A stretch of DNA of 64,000 bases from Nitratireductor arenosus (GTDB taxonomy: Bacteria; Pseudomonadota; Alphaproteobacteria; Rhizobiales; Rhizobiaceae): contig NZ_WPHG01000001.1 of NCBI RefSeq assembly GCF_009742725.1, positions 1,152,001-1,216,000 of the forward strand, in the 5' to 3' direction. This document shows positions 15,912 to 26,132 of this stretch, piece by piece. A program made the translations under genes and the position numbers. The notes under the pieces are model-generated. The model was not told the origin of the DNA, made no database searches, and was given only the letters and a program-made list of their open reading frames with translations. The first letter of the stretch is position 1; the number at the start of each line of letters is the position of its first letter.

Positions 15912-17612
15912 CTAGTTGTCGCCCTGCTTCTTGAGCGCGGCGCCGAGAATGTCGCCGAGCGAGGCGCCGGAATCGGTCGACCCGAACTGGGCCACCGCCT
16001 GCTTCTCCTCGGCGATTTCCAGCGCCTTGATCGACACGTTGATCTTGCGCGTCTTCTTGTCGAACATGGTCACGCGGCCGTCGACCTTCTGGCCGACCGC
16101 AAAACGCTCGGGGCGCTGCTCGTCGCGGTCGCGCGACAGGTCGGAGCGGCGGATGAAGGCCTCCAGGTCGTGATCGACCAGCTTGACCTCGATGCCGCCA
16201 TCCTTGATCGCGATGACCTCGCAGGTGACGATCGCGTTCTTGCGCAGATCGCCGGAGGCGGCCGCCTCGCCGACGGCGTCACGCGAAAGCTGCTTGATGC
16301 CGAGCGAGATGCGCTCCTTGTCGGTATCGACGTCGAGCACCTGCGCCTTGACCATGTCGCCGCGATTGTACTCCTCGATCACCTGCTCGCCCGGACGCAC
16401 CCAGTCGAGATCCGACAGATGCACCATGCCGTCGACGTCGCCTTCCAGGCCGATGAACAGGCCGAACTCGGTCTTGTTCTTGACCTCGCCCTCGACGATC
16501 GCGCCGACCGGATGGCTGCTGGCGAATGCATCCCACGGATTTTCCAGGGTCTGCTTGAGGCCGAGCGAAATGCGGCGCTTCTGCGGGTCGACCTCGAGCA
16601 CCACGACGTCGACCTGCTGCGTGGTCGACAGGATCTTGCCCGGATGCACGTTCTTCTTGGTCCACGACATCTCGGAGACGTGGATAAGACCCTCGATCCC
16701 CGGTTCCAGCTCCACGAAGGCGCCGTAATCGGTGATGTTGGTGACCGTGCCGGTGATCTTCTTGCCGAGCGGATATTTGGTGCCGATATCTTCCCACGGA
16801 TCCGCCTCGAGCTGCTTCATGCCCAGCGAGATACGGTGGGTTTCCTGGTTGATGCGGATGATCTGCACCTTGACCGTCTGGCCGATCGACAGGATCTCGG
16901 TCGGGTGGTTGACCCGGCGCCACGCCATGTCGGTGACATGCAGCAGGCCGTCGATGCCGCCGAGATCGACGAAGGCGCCGTAATCGGTGATGTTCTTGAC
17001 AACACCTTCCACGACCTGGCCTTCCTCGAGATTCTGCACGATCTCCGAACGCTGCTCGGCACGGCTCTCCTCGAGCACGGTGCGGCGCGAGACGACGATG
17101 TTGCCGCGGCGGCGATCCATCTTCAGGATCTCGAAGGGCTGCGGATTGTGCATCAGCGGGGTGACGTCGCGGATCGGCCGGATGTCGACCTGGCTGCGCG
17201 GCAGGAAGGCGACGGCGCCGTCGAGATCGACCGTGAAGCCACCCTTGACCTGGTTGAAGATGATGCCTTCGACGCGTTCGCCCTTGGAGAATTTCTCTTC
17301 CAGGCGCGTCCAGCTTTCCTCGCGGCGCGCCTTGTCGCGGCTGAGCATGGCTTCGCCGAGCGCGTTTTCGATCCGCTCGACATAGACCTCGACCGTGTCG
17401 CCGACATTGAGCTGGCCGTCCTTGGCCTTGGCGCCGAATTCCTTCAGCGGCACGCGGCCTTCGACCTTGAGGCCGACATCGATGATGGCCATGTCCTTCT
17501 CGATGGCCGTGACCGTCCCCTTGACGACCTGACCTTCGCCGGCATTGGTTTCCTGGAAGGATTCTTCGAGAAGGCTCGCGAAATCATCGCGGGTGGGATT
17601 GGATTGTGACAT
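15912..17612 (-). CDS. rpsA: 30S ribosomal protein S1
   Basis: Binds mRNA and helps the 30S subunit unfold structured leaders. The 566-aa protein has six S1 (OB-fold) repeats, seen from recurring motifs such as GTVTAIEKDMAIIDVG (repeat 1), GVVKNITDYGAFVDLGG, GTVTNITDYGAFVELEPG, GEVKNKTEFGLFIGLEG and the tail DILGAALKKQGDN typical of alphaproteobacteria. ATG 17612 is preceded by AGGAG. The frame is open upstream without an RBS. It lies 210 bp after cmk and ends in a strong terminator. Confidence 0.97.
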   Translation of the reverse strand: MSQSNPTRDDFASLLEESFQETNAGEGQVVKGTVTAIEKDMAIIDVGLKVEGRVPLKEFGAKAKDGQLNVGDTVEVYVERIENALGEAMLSRDKARREESWTRLEEKFSKGERVEGIIFNQVKGGFTVDLDGAVAFLPRSQVDIRPIRDVTPLMHNPQPFEILKMDRRRGNIVVSRRTVLEESRAEQRSEIVQNLEEGQVVEGVVKNITDYGAFVDLGGIDGLLHVTDMAWRRVNHPTEILSIGQTVKVQIIRINQETHRISLGMKQLEADPWEDIGTKYPLGKKITGTVTNITDYGAFVELEPGIEGLIHVSEMSWTKKNVHPGKILSTTQQVDVVVLEVDPQKRRISLGLKQTLENPWDAFASSHPVGAIVEGEVKNKTEFGLFIGLEGDVDGMVHLSDLDWVRPGEQVIEEYNRGDMVKAQVLDVDTDKERISLGIKQLSRDAVGEAAASGDLRKNAIVTCEVIAIKDGGIEVKLVDHDLEAFIRRSDLSRDRDEQRPERFAVGQKVDGRVTMFDKKTRKINVSIKALEIAEEKQAVAQFGSTDSGASLGDILGAALKKQGDN

Positions 17613-17822
17613 TGAAGCTCCTGGGTGCCCGGCTGTCTCGCGGGCGGCACCGGCGGTTCGTGTTGCGTTTCGCCTGTCGGCGCGCCCCGCTCTTGCGAGC
17701 AAATCGCCGCTTTGGGCGGCGGTCCGGTGCATCGGGACGCGGACGGACAATGATTGGATCGAAAGCAAAAAAGCGGTCCGCCTGCCTTCCCCGAATGGGG
17801 ACGAGCAGCGCGCCGCCTCGCT

Positions 17823-18482
17823 TCAGCTCCCGTTCCGGCCGGCAATCGCGTCGTCAATGATCGCTTTTGCTGTCTGGAACGCGGTTTCTATATCCATTTC
17901 GGACGTATCGAGCAAGTGCGCATCGGCCGCCGGCCGCAGCGGCGAATCGGCCCGCCCCATGTCGCGGGCGTCGCGGCGCTCGATGTCGGCGAGGATCGTG
18001 GCGTAGTCCGCGGCGCCGCCGCGATCGAGGATCTCGTGCAGGCGCCTTGTCGCGCGCACGTCGGCCGATGCGGTGGCGTAGAGCTTCACCGCCGCGTCGG
18101 GGCACACCACCGTGCCGATATCGCGCCCGTCGAGCACCGCGCCGGGAAGCGCCGATGCGAAGGCGCGCTGGGCCTCGACCAGGATGGCGCGTACGCTTGC
18201 CATCACCGCCACCTTGGAGGCCGCCTCGCCGATGACGTGGGTCGACAGCAGATCGCGGTCGAGTTGCGCTAGGTCGAGCTGCCCGGCCGCCGTCTCGGCC
18301 GCCGACACATTGTCGAGCGGCAGGCCGTAGGCCAGCATGCGCTGCGCCACGGCGCGGTAGGTCAGGCCGGTATCGAGATGGCGCAGCCCGTAATGCGCGG
18401 CCAGCCGGCGCGCCAGCGTGCCCTTGCCGGACGCGGCCGGACCGTCGATGGCGATGACGAGCGGTGCGGCAGCGCTGCTCAT
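17823..18482 (-). CDS. cmk: Cytidylate kinase
   Basis: Phosphorylates CMP and dCMP with ATP. The 219-aa product has the P-loop [19 protein letters not shown] (9-27), the CMP-kinase signatures [12 protein letters not shown] and [14 protein letters not shown], and the lid and C-terminal [14 protein letters not shown]. The start overlaps the stop of the upstream SDR gene (ATGA), so the two are co-translated. In most relatives cmk directly follows aroA; here an SDR gene is interposed. Confidence 0.96.
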   Translation of the reverse strand: MSSAAAPLVIAIDGPAASGKGTLARRLAAHYGLRHLDTGLTYRAVAQRMLAYGLPLDNVSAAETAAGQLDLAQLDRDLLSTHVIGEAASKVAVMASVRAILVEAQRAFASALPGAVLDGRDIGTVVCPDAAVKLYATASADVRATRRLHEILDRGGAADYATILADIERRDARDMGRADSPLRPAADAHLLDTSEMDIETAFQTAKAIIDDAIAGRNGS

Positions 18483-19183
18483 ACCGACCTGGTGATGCCG
18501 CCGTCGATGCGCAGATTCTGGCCGGTGATATAGGATGATTTGTCCGAGGCGAGGAAGACGATCAGCTCGCCGACCTCGTCGACCGTGCCGTAGCGGCCGG
18601 CGGGAATGCGCGCGCGGCGGTCTTCCTTCTCGGGCAGCGAATCGATGAAGCCCGGCAGCACGTTGTTCATGCGGATATTGTCGGCGGCGTATTTATCGGC
18701 AAACAGCTTGGTGAAGGCGGCGAGCCCGGCCCGGAACACGCCAGAGGTCGGAAAGGTCGCTTCCGGCTCGAAAGTGGCATAGGTGGAGATGTTGACGATC
18801 GCGCCGCTCTTTTGCGCCTGCATCAGCGGCGTGACGAGACGGGCGATGCGCACGACGTTGAGCAGATAAAACTCCATGCCATGGTGCCAGTCCTCGTCGG
18901 AGATCGAGAGCACGTCGCCCTTGGGACCGTGGCCGGCGCCGTTCACCACCGCGTCCACGCGGCCGTAGCGCTCCATCGTCAGATCGACGAAACGCTTGAG
19001 ATCCTGGGGTTTGAGGTTGGAGCCGGTGAAGCCGAGCCCGCCGAGTTCGCGCCCCAGCGCCTCGCCCTTGCCTGACGACGACATCACCGCCACGGCAAAG
19101 CCAGCCGTGGCCAGCTTGCGCGCGGCTGCCGCGCCCATACCGGAGCCGCCGCCGACGATCATCGCGACTTTTTGATCACCCAT
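18479..19183 (-). CDS. SDR-family oxidoreductase with replaced catalytic Tyr/Lys
   Basis: A 234-aa Rossmann SDR inserted between aroA and cmk. The cofactor loop is [15 protein letters not shown] and the NAG-like motif is NGAGHGPKG. The catalytic region reads [19 protein letters not shown] then [11 protein letters not shown]: at the spacing where YxxxK is expected there is SxxxR, so classical SDR chemistry may be lost or altered. The end, [19 protein letters not shown] and [11 protein letters not shown], is standard. GGGAGG before ATG 19183 fixes the start, 17 bp after aroA. Overlap with cmk by 4 bp. Could be a reductase of an unusual substrate or a non-catalytic NAD(P) binder. Confidence 0.85.
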   Translation of the reverse strand: MGDQKVAMIVGGGSGMGAAAARKLATAGFAVAVMSSSGKGEALGRELGGLGFTGSNLKPQDLKRFVDLTMERYGRVDAVVNGAGHGPKGDVLSISDEDWHHGMEFYLLNVVRIARLVTPLMQAQKSGAIVNISTYATFEPEATFPTSGVFRAGLAAFTKLFADKYAADNIRMNNVLPGFIDSLPEKEDRRARIPAGRYGTVDEVGELIVFLASDKSSYITGQNLRIDGGITRSV

Positions 19184-19200
19184 TGTAACCTCCCTTTGCG

Positions 19201-20601
<1,401 letters not shown>

Positions 20602-20679
20602 CTATCATGGCTTTCCGCCCTGGTCATCCCCGCCGGGCTGGGCTTGGAAAGACAGCGGACGCTAAGGCCGCATTTGGCT

Positions 20680-20708
20680 TTGACAGCACGCCAAACTGTG
20701 TTTATGGG
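20680..20708 (+). promoter_or_regulatory. Candidate sigma-70 promoter of the TIGR02300 gene
   Basis: TTGACA (20680-20685), a 17-base spacer and TATGGG (20703-20708), 93 bp before the GTG start, in the aroA/TIGR02300 divergent gap. Confidence 0.5.
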
Positions 20709-20800
20709 GACCGATCTTTTTTCAGCAATGAAATGCCCGTTACCGAGGCGTCAGGCGATGCGGCCGGCCGGAGCGGGCCACATCGTGACGAGGCGCTGCC

Positions 20801-21205
20801 GTGGCTAAATCCGAACTAGGCACCAAACGCATTTGCCCCGAAACGGGTCGCAAATTCTACGATCTGGGCAAGGACCCGATCGTTTCCCCCTATACCGGCA
20901 CCACCTATCCGCTGTCCTACTTCGAGGCCGGCACGGCCGTGGAGAAGGAAGAGGAGGAGATCGAGCAAGCCGATACCGAAGCCGATACCGAGGAGGCGGG
21001 CGCGGAAATCGTCTCCCTCGAAGAGGCCGAGGAGGAGGAAACCGGCAAGAACAGCGATCTTCCCGATGTCGACGGCGATGACGACGACGTCGATCTGGGC
21101 GACGATGACGACGACGATACTTTCCTGGCAAGCGAGGACGAGGATGACGACGATGACGTCACCGGGATCATCGGCGTCGGCGGCGAGGACGACGAGGAAA
21201 CCTGA
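20801..21205 (+). CDS. TIGR02300 family acidic protein (FYDLN_acid)
   Basis: A 134-aa protein of an alphaproteobacteria-specific family. The N-terminal ~45 aa is conserved: MAKSELGTKRICPETGRKFY followed by DLGKDPIVSPYTG, which contains the FYDLN-type motif and resembles a small zinc-ribbon half with a single Cys. The remaining two thirds is extremely acidic low complexity (runs of E, then D). GTG start. Function unknown. Its place between aroA and tRNA-Ala is conserved in many Hyphomicrobiales. Confidence 0.93.
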   Translation: MAKSELGTKRICPETGRKFYDLGKDPIVSPYTGTTYPLSYFEAGTAVEKEEEEIEQADTEADTEEAGAEIVSLEEAEEEETGKNSDLPDVDGDDDDVDLGDDDDDDTFLASEDEDDDDDVTGIIGVGGEDDEET

Positions 21206-21244
21206 CCGCCCGAAAATTCACGCGCGGATCGCGTCCATGCGGGC

Positions 21245-21273
21245 TTGATCTTCGCGTCTGGCGGGGATAGAAG
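21245..21273 (+). promoter_or_regulatory. Candidate promoter of tRNA-Ala
   Basis: TTGATC (21245-21250), a 17-base spacer and TAGAAG (21268-21273), about 75 bp before the mature tRNA 5' end. Confidence 0.5.
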
Positions 21274-21350
21274 CCGCCAGCACTTGCGCACCGGCGAAAC
21301 TGGTGCGCCGACCTCTTCGCCGGAAACGGCGCCGGCTTCGGCCGGAGTGT

Positions 21351-21426
<76 letters not shown>

Positions 21427-21564
21427 ATTTTTCGCTCTCGCTGAATTTTTCGCGGCCGCCGACATCCCGCGGCCGGGCTGACCCGATCTGGAATTTTGCC
21501 TATCGCGTCGGGGGGATCATCGGTGCTATCCGGGCGGCGACGATTCTATGAAGGTGGACCCGGT

Positions 21565-22209
21565 TTGAGCACGCTTCCCGAAACGAGCTGGCCGAAACTT
21601 GACCGCGATCTGGTCGCCATCCTGCGCGGCGTCGACCCGGGCGAGATCGAGGCGATCGGCGACGCGCTGGTCGAGGAGGGCTTCGAGGCGATCGAGGTGC
21701 CGCTCAATTCCCCCGACCCCTTGCGTTCGATCGAAACGCTTGCTGCGCGTCACGGCGCGCGCTGCCTGATCGGCGCCGGCACGGTGCTGACAAAGGCCGA
21801 TTGCGGCCGCGTGGCAGACGCCGGCGGTCGGCTGATGGTGAGCCCGAATGTCGATCCGGTCGTCATCGGCGCGGCGCGGGCCCGCGGCATGGTTACCATG
21901 CCGGGCGTATTTACGCCGACCGAGGCGCTGCAGGCGCTTGCCGCCGGCGCGTCCGGCCTGAAATTCTTCCCCGCCGGCGCGCTCGGACCGTCGGGCATTG
22001 CCGCGATCAAGGCCATCCTGCCCGCCGACGCGCTGGTCGCCGCCGTCGGCGGCGTTTCGGAGGCGAGTTTCGCCGATTATGCCCGGATCGGCGTGCGCGC
22101 CTTCGGCCTTGGCACCGGCCTCTACAGGCCGGGCGACGGAGCGGACACGGTGCGCGACCGCGCCAGGCGGGCCGTGGCCGCCTATGACGCGGTCTATGCC
22201 CGGAACTGA
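21565..22209 (+). CDS. dgoA: 2-dehydro-3-deoxy-6-phosphogalactonate aldolase
   Basis: Cleaves KDPGal to pyruvate and glyceraldehyde-3-phosphate in the De Ley-Doudoroff galactonate route, or a related KDPG-type aldol. The 214-aa TIM barrel shows the catalytic Glu in FEAIEVPLNSPDPL, IGAGTVLTKAD, the Schiff-base Lys in GLKFFPAGALGP, VGGVSEASF and the phosphate-binding FGLGTGLYRPG typical of DgoA. The start is taken as TTG 21565, behind AAGGTGGA; no ATG is in frame nearby. No dgoK kinase is adjacent, but two FGGY kinases lie 9 kb downstream. Convergent with the PTE-like gene. Confidence 0.88.
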   Translation: MSTLPETSWPKLDRDLVAILRGVDPGEIEAIGDALVEEGFEAIEVPLNSPDPLRSIETLAARHGARCLIGAGTVLTKADCGRVADAGGRLMVSPNVDPVVIGAARARGMVTMPGVFTPTEALQALAAGASGLKFFPAGALGPSGIAAIKAILPADALVAAVGGVSEASFADYARIGVRAFGLGTGLYRPGDGADTVRDRARRAVAAYDAVYARN

Positions 22210-22225
22210 ACGGCTACGTTGACCC

Positions 22226-23200
22226 TCAGCTGCTGAACGCGAAGGCGCGCTGCGGATTCTCGACCAGGAATTTGTGCACCAACGCCGGGCCGTCGAAACC
22301 GGCCTCGCCGGCCTCCTCGATAAAACGCGGCACCCATTTTTCCAGGATATAGCCCATGCCGAGGCCGCCTTCGCCGTAGCTGGCGAACATGGTGCGCCGG
22401 GCGATGTCGCCGCCGACCAGCACCTGGTCCTCGTGGCCGTGGCGGACGAGATCGAGAATGCAGCGCGTGCGCACGTCCTCGGGATAATATTTGACCCGGG
22501 TGATGCCGTCGAAGGAGAAAAAGGCGCCGCTATCGGCGACCTTGCGGTGTAGCCAGCCGTCGGGATTGCGGTCGAGATGGGCGATCGTCAGCCGGGCCGG
22601 ATCGACGCCTTCCTGCCTGACGAGTTCGAGCTGCTCGAGCGCCATCGTGCCGAGTTCGGTGTGCGAATGGATCGGCGCGCCGGTCTGCTTGTGCGCGTCG
22701 AGAACGGCAAGCAGCACCTTGATCTCGGCCTCGCTCATCGTGTTGTAGCCCGTGCCGAACTTGACCACACCGCCCTTGATGTCGGTGCCGTCCATGCCCT
22801 CGGTGACCTCGGCGACGACGTGGCGGGCGAGTTCGGCGCGGCTCTTTGCTCCGATCCACTGCGCGAAGGTCATGCCGGTGCCGGGCATCGTACCCGGCCA
22901 CATGATCGCCTTGTTGAAGCCGGCCGTGGCGATCACCTGCACGCCGGCCGCCTTGGCGATGCGCTTGACCGTGCCGACGTCGCGGCCGTAATCGATCGCG
23001 GTCGCGTCGTAGATCGTGCGCCCGCCCGCCTTGGCAAACAGCGCCAGTTCGGCCTGCGACGCTTCCGGACTGTCGAGCAACAGGTCGACGTCGCCCTTTT
23101 CCTTCCACAGCGCCGGAATGCAGTAAATATGGTCGTGGGCGTAGGTCACGCCCATCTCGGCCGGATCGATATCGCCGTCCACGGTTCGCACAAAACCCAT
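22226..23200 (-). CDS. Phosphotriesterase-homology amidohydrolase (putative lactonase) 1
   Basis: A 324-aa amidohydrolase of the phosphotriesterase-related family. Metal ligands are recognisable: HxH in TYAHDHIY, the bridging (carboxylated) Lys in GGVVKFGTGY, His in HSHTELGT, His in IAHLDRNPDG and the catalytic Asp in VGGDIARRT. Family members with this motif set are mostly sugar lactonases rather than true phosphotriesterases. The start at ATG 23200 (MGFVRTVDGD) matches family length; the open frame upstream overlaps an operator-like palindrome. It is divergent from a second paralogue at 23361 and probably shares its regulation. Confidence 0.88.
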   Translation of the reverse strand: MGFVRTVDGDIDPAEMGVTYAHDHIYCIPALWKEKGDVDLLLDSPEASQAELALFAKAGGRTIYDATAIDYGRDVGTVKRIAKAAGVQVIATAGFNKAIMWPGTMPGTGMTFAQWIGAKSRAELARHVVAEVTEGMDGTDIKGGVVKFGTGYNTMSEAEIKVLLAVLDAHKQTGAPIHSHTELGTMALEQLELVRQEGVDPARLTIAHLDRNPDGWLHRKVADSGAFFSFDGITRVKYYPEDVRTRCILDLVRHGHEDQVLVGGDIARRTMFASYGEGGLGMGYILEKWVPRFIEEAGEAGFDGPALVHKFLVENPQRAFAFSS

Positions 23201-23213
23201 CTCGTCGCTCCGT

Positions 23214-23230
23214 ATGAAAATGATTTTCAT
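23214..23230. promoter_or_regulatory. Perfect palindrome ATGAAAAT-G-ATTTTCAT, candidate operator
   Basis: An 8-bp perfect inverted repeat with a 1-base centre, 13 bp upstream of the first PTE-like start, in an AT-rich island (23205-23300) unlike the surrounding GC-rich DNA. An RpiR-family regulator is encoded 1.9 kb away in the same block. Confidence 0.5.
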
Positions 23231-23280
23231 GGTGATTATATCAAGAAAATCACGCATAAGCACGTCAGAAAAAGTTTGAC

Positions 23281-23294
23281 GAAAATAATTGCAA
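23281..23294. promoter_or_regulatory. Repeat motif GAAAATAATTGCAA, copy 1
   Basis: The 14-mer matches 13 of 14 bases of GAAAATATTTGCAA at 25953-25966, upstream of the sugar ABC operon. TTGCAA at its end, with TACCTT 16 bases later (23311-23316), could be the promoter of the second PTE-like gene. Confidence 0.45.
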
Positions 23295-23360
23295 TAGTCC
23301 GCGCATTTGCTACCTTAGGCGCGACGCGCCGCTTCGGGCGCATTTCGTCAAGAGGCACGC

Positions 23361-24275
23361 ATGGCTTTGATCCGCACGGTGCTTGGAGATATCGAGGCCG
23401 AAGGTCTCGGATTGATCTATACCCACGAGCATCTCATCACCTGTCCGCCCGCCGTCCAGAAGGATCGTGATCTCGAGCTGTCGAGCTATGAGTGCTCGCT
23501 GCGCGAACTGACGATCTTCAAGCAATGCGGCGGCACGCTTCTGGTCGAGGCGACGACGCTGGATTATGGCCGCGATCCGGCCGCCATGGCGCGCATGTCG
23601 GCCGAGGCTTCTGTGCCGGTCGTGGCGGTCAGCGGCTTCAACAAGGCGGCCTATTTCCCGCTCTGGGTAGAGACGACGCCGCTCAACCAGATCGCCGACA
23701 AGCTCGTGCGCGACGTGGTGGAGGGCATGGATGGCGGCCCGCACAAGGCCGGCCATCTGAAATCCGGCGGTTCCTACAATTTCATTCATGCGCTCGAGGA
23801 AAAGACCACCCGCGCGGTCGGGCGCGCGCACAAGGAAACTGGCGCGCCGATCTGGCTGCATACCGAAGCCGGCACGATGGGCCTGGAAATGCTTGACCTG
23901 CTCGAGGATGAAGGCGTCGATCTGGAGGCGGTCGTGGTCGGCCATTCCGACCGCAATCCCGACCCCTATTACCACGCCGCGATCGCCAATCGCGGCGCCA
24001 CCGTCCAGTTCGACGGCGTCGCCAAGGTGAAATATCATCCCGACAGCACGCGCATCGCCTGCGCCAAGACGCTGATCGAGGCCGGGCATGCGTCGCGCCT
24101 GATGATTTCGGGAGACATGGGCCGCGCGTCCTACCTGGCCGGTTATGGCGGCGGACCGGGTTTTGCCTTCATCGCCACGAAATTCATTCCGCGCATGCGT
24201 GGCGAAGGCATAGACGATACGGTCATCGACGCGATCTTCAAGGCGAACCCCGTGCGCTGGCTCGCGCGGTTCTGA
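23361..24275 (+). CDS. Phosphotriesterase-homology amidohydrolase (putative lactonase) 2
   Basis: A 304-aa paralogue of the divergent neighbour. Metal-site motifs: HxH in IYTHEHLI, bridging Lys in GHLKSGGSYN, His in LHTEAGTMG, His in GHSDRNPDPYY, catalytic Asp in SGDMGRAS. Both proteins share LDYGRD/IDYGRD and GFNKA segments, so they diverged from a duplication but probably act on different stereoisomers or on successive intermediates. First gene of a plus-strand series PTE2-creatininase-RpiR-ABC-kinases. Confidence 0.9.
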   Translation: MALIRTVLGDIEAEGLGLIYTHEHLITCPPAVQKDRDLELSSYECSLRELTIFKQCGGTLLVEATTLDYGRDPAAMARMSAEASVPVVAVSGFNKAAYFPLWVETTPLNQIADKLVRDVVEGMDGGPHKAGHLKSGGSYNFIHALEEKTTRAVGRAHKETGAPIWLHTEAGTMGLEMLDLLEDEGVDLEAVVVGHSDRNPDPYYHAAIANRGATVQFDGVAKVKYHPDSTRIACAKTLIEAGHASRLMISGDMGRASYLAGYGGGPGFAFIATKFIPRMRGEGIDDTVIDAIFKANPVRWLARF

Positions 24276-24310
24276 CCGATCGGCCCCGAAACATCGAAGC
24301 GCGAGACCCC

Positions 24311-25039
24311 ATGACCGTCGAAGCGAAATATCTGAGCCGCGATGCCTTTGCCGAGCGCATTGCCAAAGTTCCCGCGGTCATCCTGCCGCTGGGCGCGACC
24401 GAGCAGCATGGCCACCACCTGCCGCTCGGGGTCGACATCATCCTGGCCGATGCGCTGTCCAAACGGATTGCCGAGGCGACCGGCGCCACGGTGATGCCGG
24501 CCATGCCGTTCGGCTATTCCTGGGTGTGGCGCGACGATCCGGGCTCGGTCAGCGTCGAATCGCGCACGCTCGAGGACGTGATCTGCCAGGTGGCCGAAAG
24601 CCTCGCCCGCCACGGCGTGCGCCACGTCTTCCTCGTCAACGGCCACGAAGCCAACGGCGCGACGATGAAATATGCCTCGCGCCGGCTTTGGGACCACGCC
24701 GACGTCAAGGTCTGGCGGCTGTTTTATCCCGATCTCGCCGCCGTGATGGCCGAACATTGCGAAAGCCCGACCTGGCAGGGCATCGTTCATGCCTGCGAGT
24801 TCGAGACGTCGCTGATGCTGGCCGTCGCGCCCGAGCTCGTCGACATGACCAAGGCGGTGCGCGAATATCCCGAGCGCGATCGCGGCTACTTCCAGGGCGG
24901 ACGTCCGATGGGCGAGCTCAGCCGCAGTGGCGTGTTCGGCGACGCCACGCTCGCCACGGCCGAGAAGGGCGATGCGATGCTGTCGATCTTCGTTGAGAAC
25001 ATGGCCACAGCCGTACGCGAGATTTGCGCGGGCGGCTGA
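24311..25039 (+). CDS. Creatininase-family hydrolase
   Basis: A 242-aa member of the creatininase fold. The di-metal site is recognisable in PLGATEQHGHHLPLGVD (Glu, His, Asp ligands), LVNGHEANGA and the distal Glu in HACEFETSLM. Known members hydrolyse creatinine, cyclic amides or formamide groups (for example in cofactor biosynthesis), and some act on cyclic diketo-polyols in inositol breakdown. Here it lies 35 bp after a lactonase-like gene and 48 bp before an RpiR regulator, so a ring-opening step on a sugar-derived substrate is more likely than creatinine use. No creatinase or sarcosine genes are present. Confidence 0.88.
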   Translation: MTVEAKYLSRDAFAERIAKVPAVILPLGATEQHGHHLPLGVDIILADALSKRIAEATGATVMPAMPFGYSWVWRDDPGSVSVESRTLEDVICQVAESLARHGVRHVFLVNGHEANGATMKYASRRLWDHADVKVWRLFYPDLAAVMAEHCESPTWQGIVHACEFETSLMLAVAPELVDMTKAVREYPERDRGYFQGGRPMGELSRSGVFGDATLATAEKGDAMLSIFVENMATAVREICAGG

Positions 25040-25087
25040 CCTGCTTCATACCGGTTCCACCGCCAAACGAAGTCGCCGGGATGGACC

Positions 25088-25954
25088 ATGAATGACGTCT
25101 TCAGCCGCATCAGCAAGATCTATCCCAGCCTGAAGAAGGCGGAACGGCGCATCGCCGACCTCATTCTGGCCGACGCGGATTTCTTCCTGCGCGGCTCGAT
25201 CACCGAGGTCGCGCAGGCGGCCGGCGTGTCCGCCTCGTCGCTGACCCGCTTCAGCCGCCATCTCGAGGTCGAGGGGTTCCGCGAGCTCAAGCTCTCGGTC
25301 GCGCAGGCCAAGAGCGCGCAGAGCCCCTATTACCACCAGTCGGTACAGGCGTTGAACGAGATCGAGATCGCCGAGGGGCGTCTTGAATATCTCTATCTCC
25401 AGCAGATCGTCGCCGCGCTCAACTCGACCTTCACCCGGCTGGACGCCGAGGCGCTGGTTGACGCGATCCGCGCGATCCGTTCGGCGCGCCGCATCCGCAC
25501 CTTCGGGGTGGCCGTCTCCGGCCTGATCGCGTCCGAGACGGCGATGCGGTTCATGCGGCTGGGACTGGAGGCGAGTTATGTCGGCGACGCCCATTTCATG
25601 CGTATCGCCTCAAGCCTGCTCGGCGCCGGCGATGTCGCGATCTGCATATCGCATACCGGCCGCTCGCAGGAGGTGCTCGAGGCCGCCGACATGGCGCGCC
25701 GGCAAGGCGCCCAGGTCGTCGGGCTCACCGCACCCCACACGCCGCTGTCGCGCAAGGCCGACATTTTGCTCGAACTCTCCGTTTTCGAGGAGATCGACAT
25801 CTACACGCCGTCGATCTCGCACTTCGCCTATCACTACGTCATCGGCCTGCTGGCGTTTCATATCGGGCAGTCGTCGGATCTCGACAGGGATGCGCTGCTG
25901 GCCAAGATCAAGGCGGGACTCGCGCCGGGGCAAAGCGCGGAACCTGCACAATGA
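25088..25954 (+). CDS. MurR/RpiR-family transcriptional regulator
   Basis: A 288-aa regulator with an N-terminal HTH_6 domain (1-77: SLKKAERRIADLIL, ITEVAQAAGVSASSLTRFSR) and a C-terminal SIS sugar-phosphate-binding domain (about 125-255: RRIRTFGVAVSGLIASETA, VAICISHTGRSQEVLEAADM). Such proteins sense phosphosugars and regulate adjacent catabolic genes. It sits between the hydrolases and the ABC importer. The repeated 14-mer GAAAATAwTTGCAA upstream of PTE2 and directly at its own 3' end is a candidate binding site. Confidence 0.92.
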   Translation: MNDVFSRISKIYPSLKKAERRIADLILADADFFLRGSITEVAQAAGVSASSLTRFSRHLEVEGFRELKLSVAQAKSAQSPYYHQSVQALNEIEIAEGRLEYLYLQQIVAALNSTFTRLDAEALVDAIRAIRSARRIRTFGVAVSGLIASETAMRFMRLGLEASYVGDAHFMRIASSLLGAGDVAICISHTGRSQEVLEAADMARRQGAQVVGLTAPHTPLSRKADILLELSVFEEIDIYTPSISHFAYHYVIGLLAFHIGQSSDLDRDALLAKIKAGLAPGQSAEPAQ

Positions 25955-25966
25955 AAATATTTGCAA
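25953..25966. promoter_or_regulatory. Repeat motif GAAAATATTTGCAA, copy 2
   Basis: Second copy of the 14-mer found at 23281-23294, located at the very end of the RpiR gene, at the start of an AT-rich leader to the ABC operon. Confidence 0.45.
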
Positions 25967-26023
25967 GTTTCTTTAAACAATAAAATCAACGAATTAGCAG
26001 TTTCACATGTCTGTAGGAAAATC

Positions 26024-26051
26024 TTTACATTTCTGGAGGTGATGTTAGAGT
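26024..26051 (+). promoter_or_regulatory. Candidate promoter of the sugar ABC operon
   Basis: TTTACA (26024-26029), a 16-base spacer and TAGAGT (26046-26051), about 80 bp before the substrate-binding protein start. AGGGGAA precedes that ATG. Confidence 0.45.
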
Positions 26052-26132
26052 CGGCCGCGATGGAAACCGGTCGCGGCTATGTCCTGAACGATCCAGGCAC
26101 AGCGGGGCCGACCAACGCACAGGGGAACGGCA

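Noticed and set aside
17767-17811. Possible terminator for cmk upstream of rpsA
   Set aside because: The stem next to the T6 tract is only 4 bp with a one-base loop, and the better CCCC/GGGG stem is 14 bases away from it.
21003-21200. Asp/Glu-rich run of simple sequence after aroA
   Set aside because: It is the normal acidic tail of the TIGR02300 protein family, not a repeat expansion of interest.
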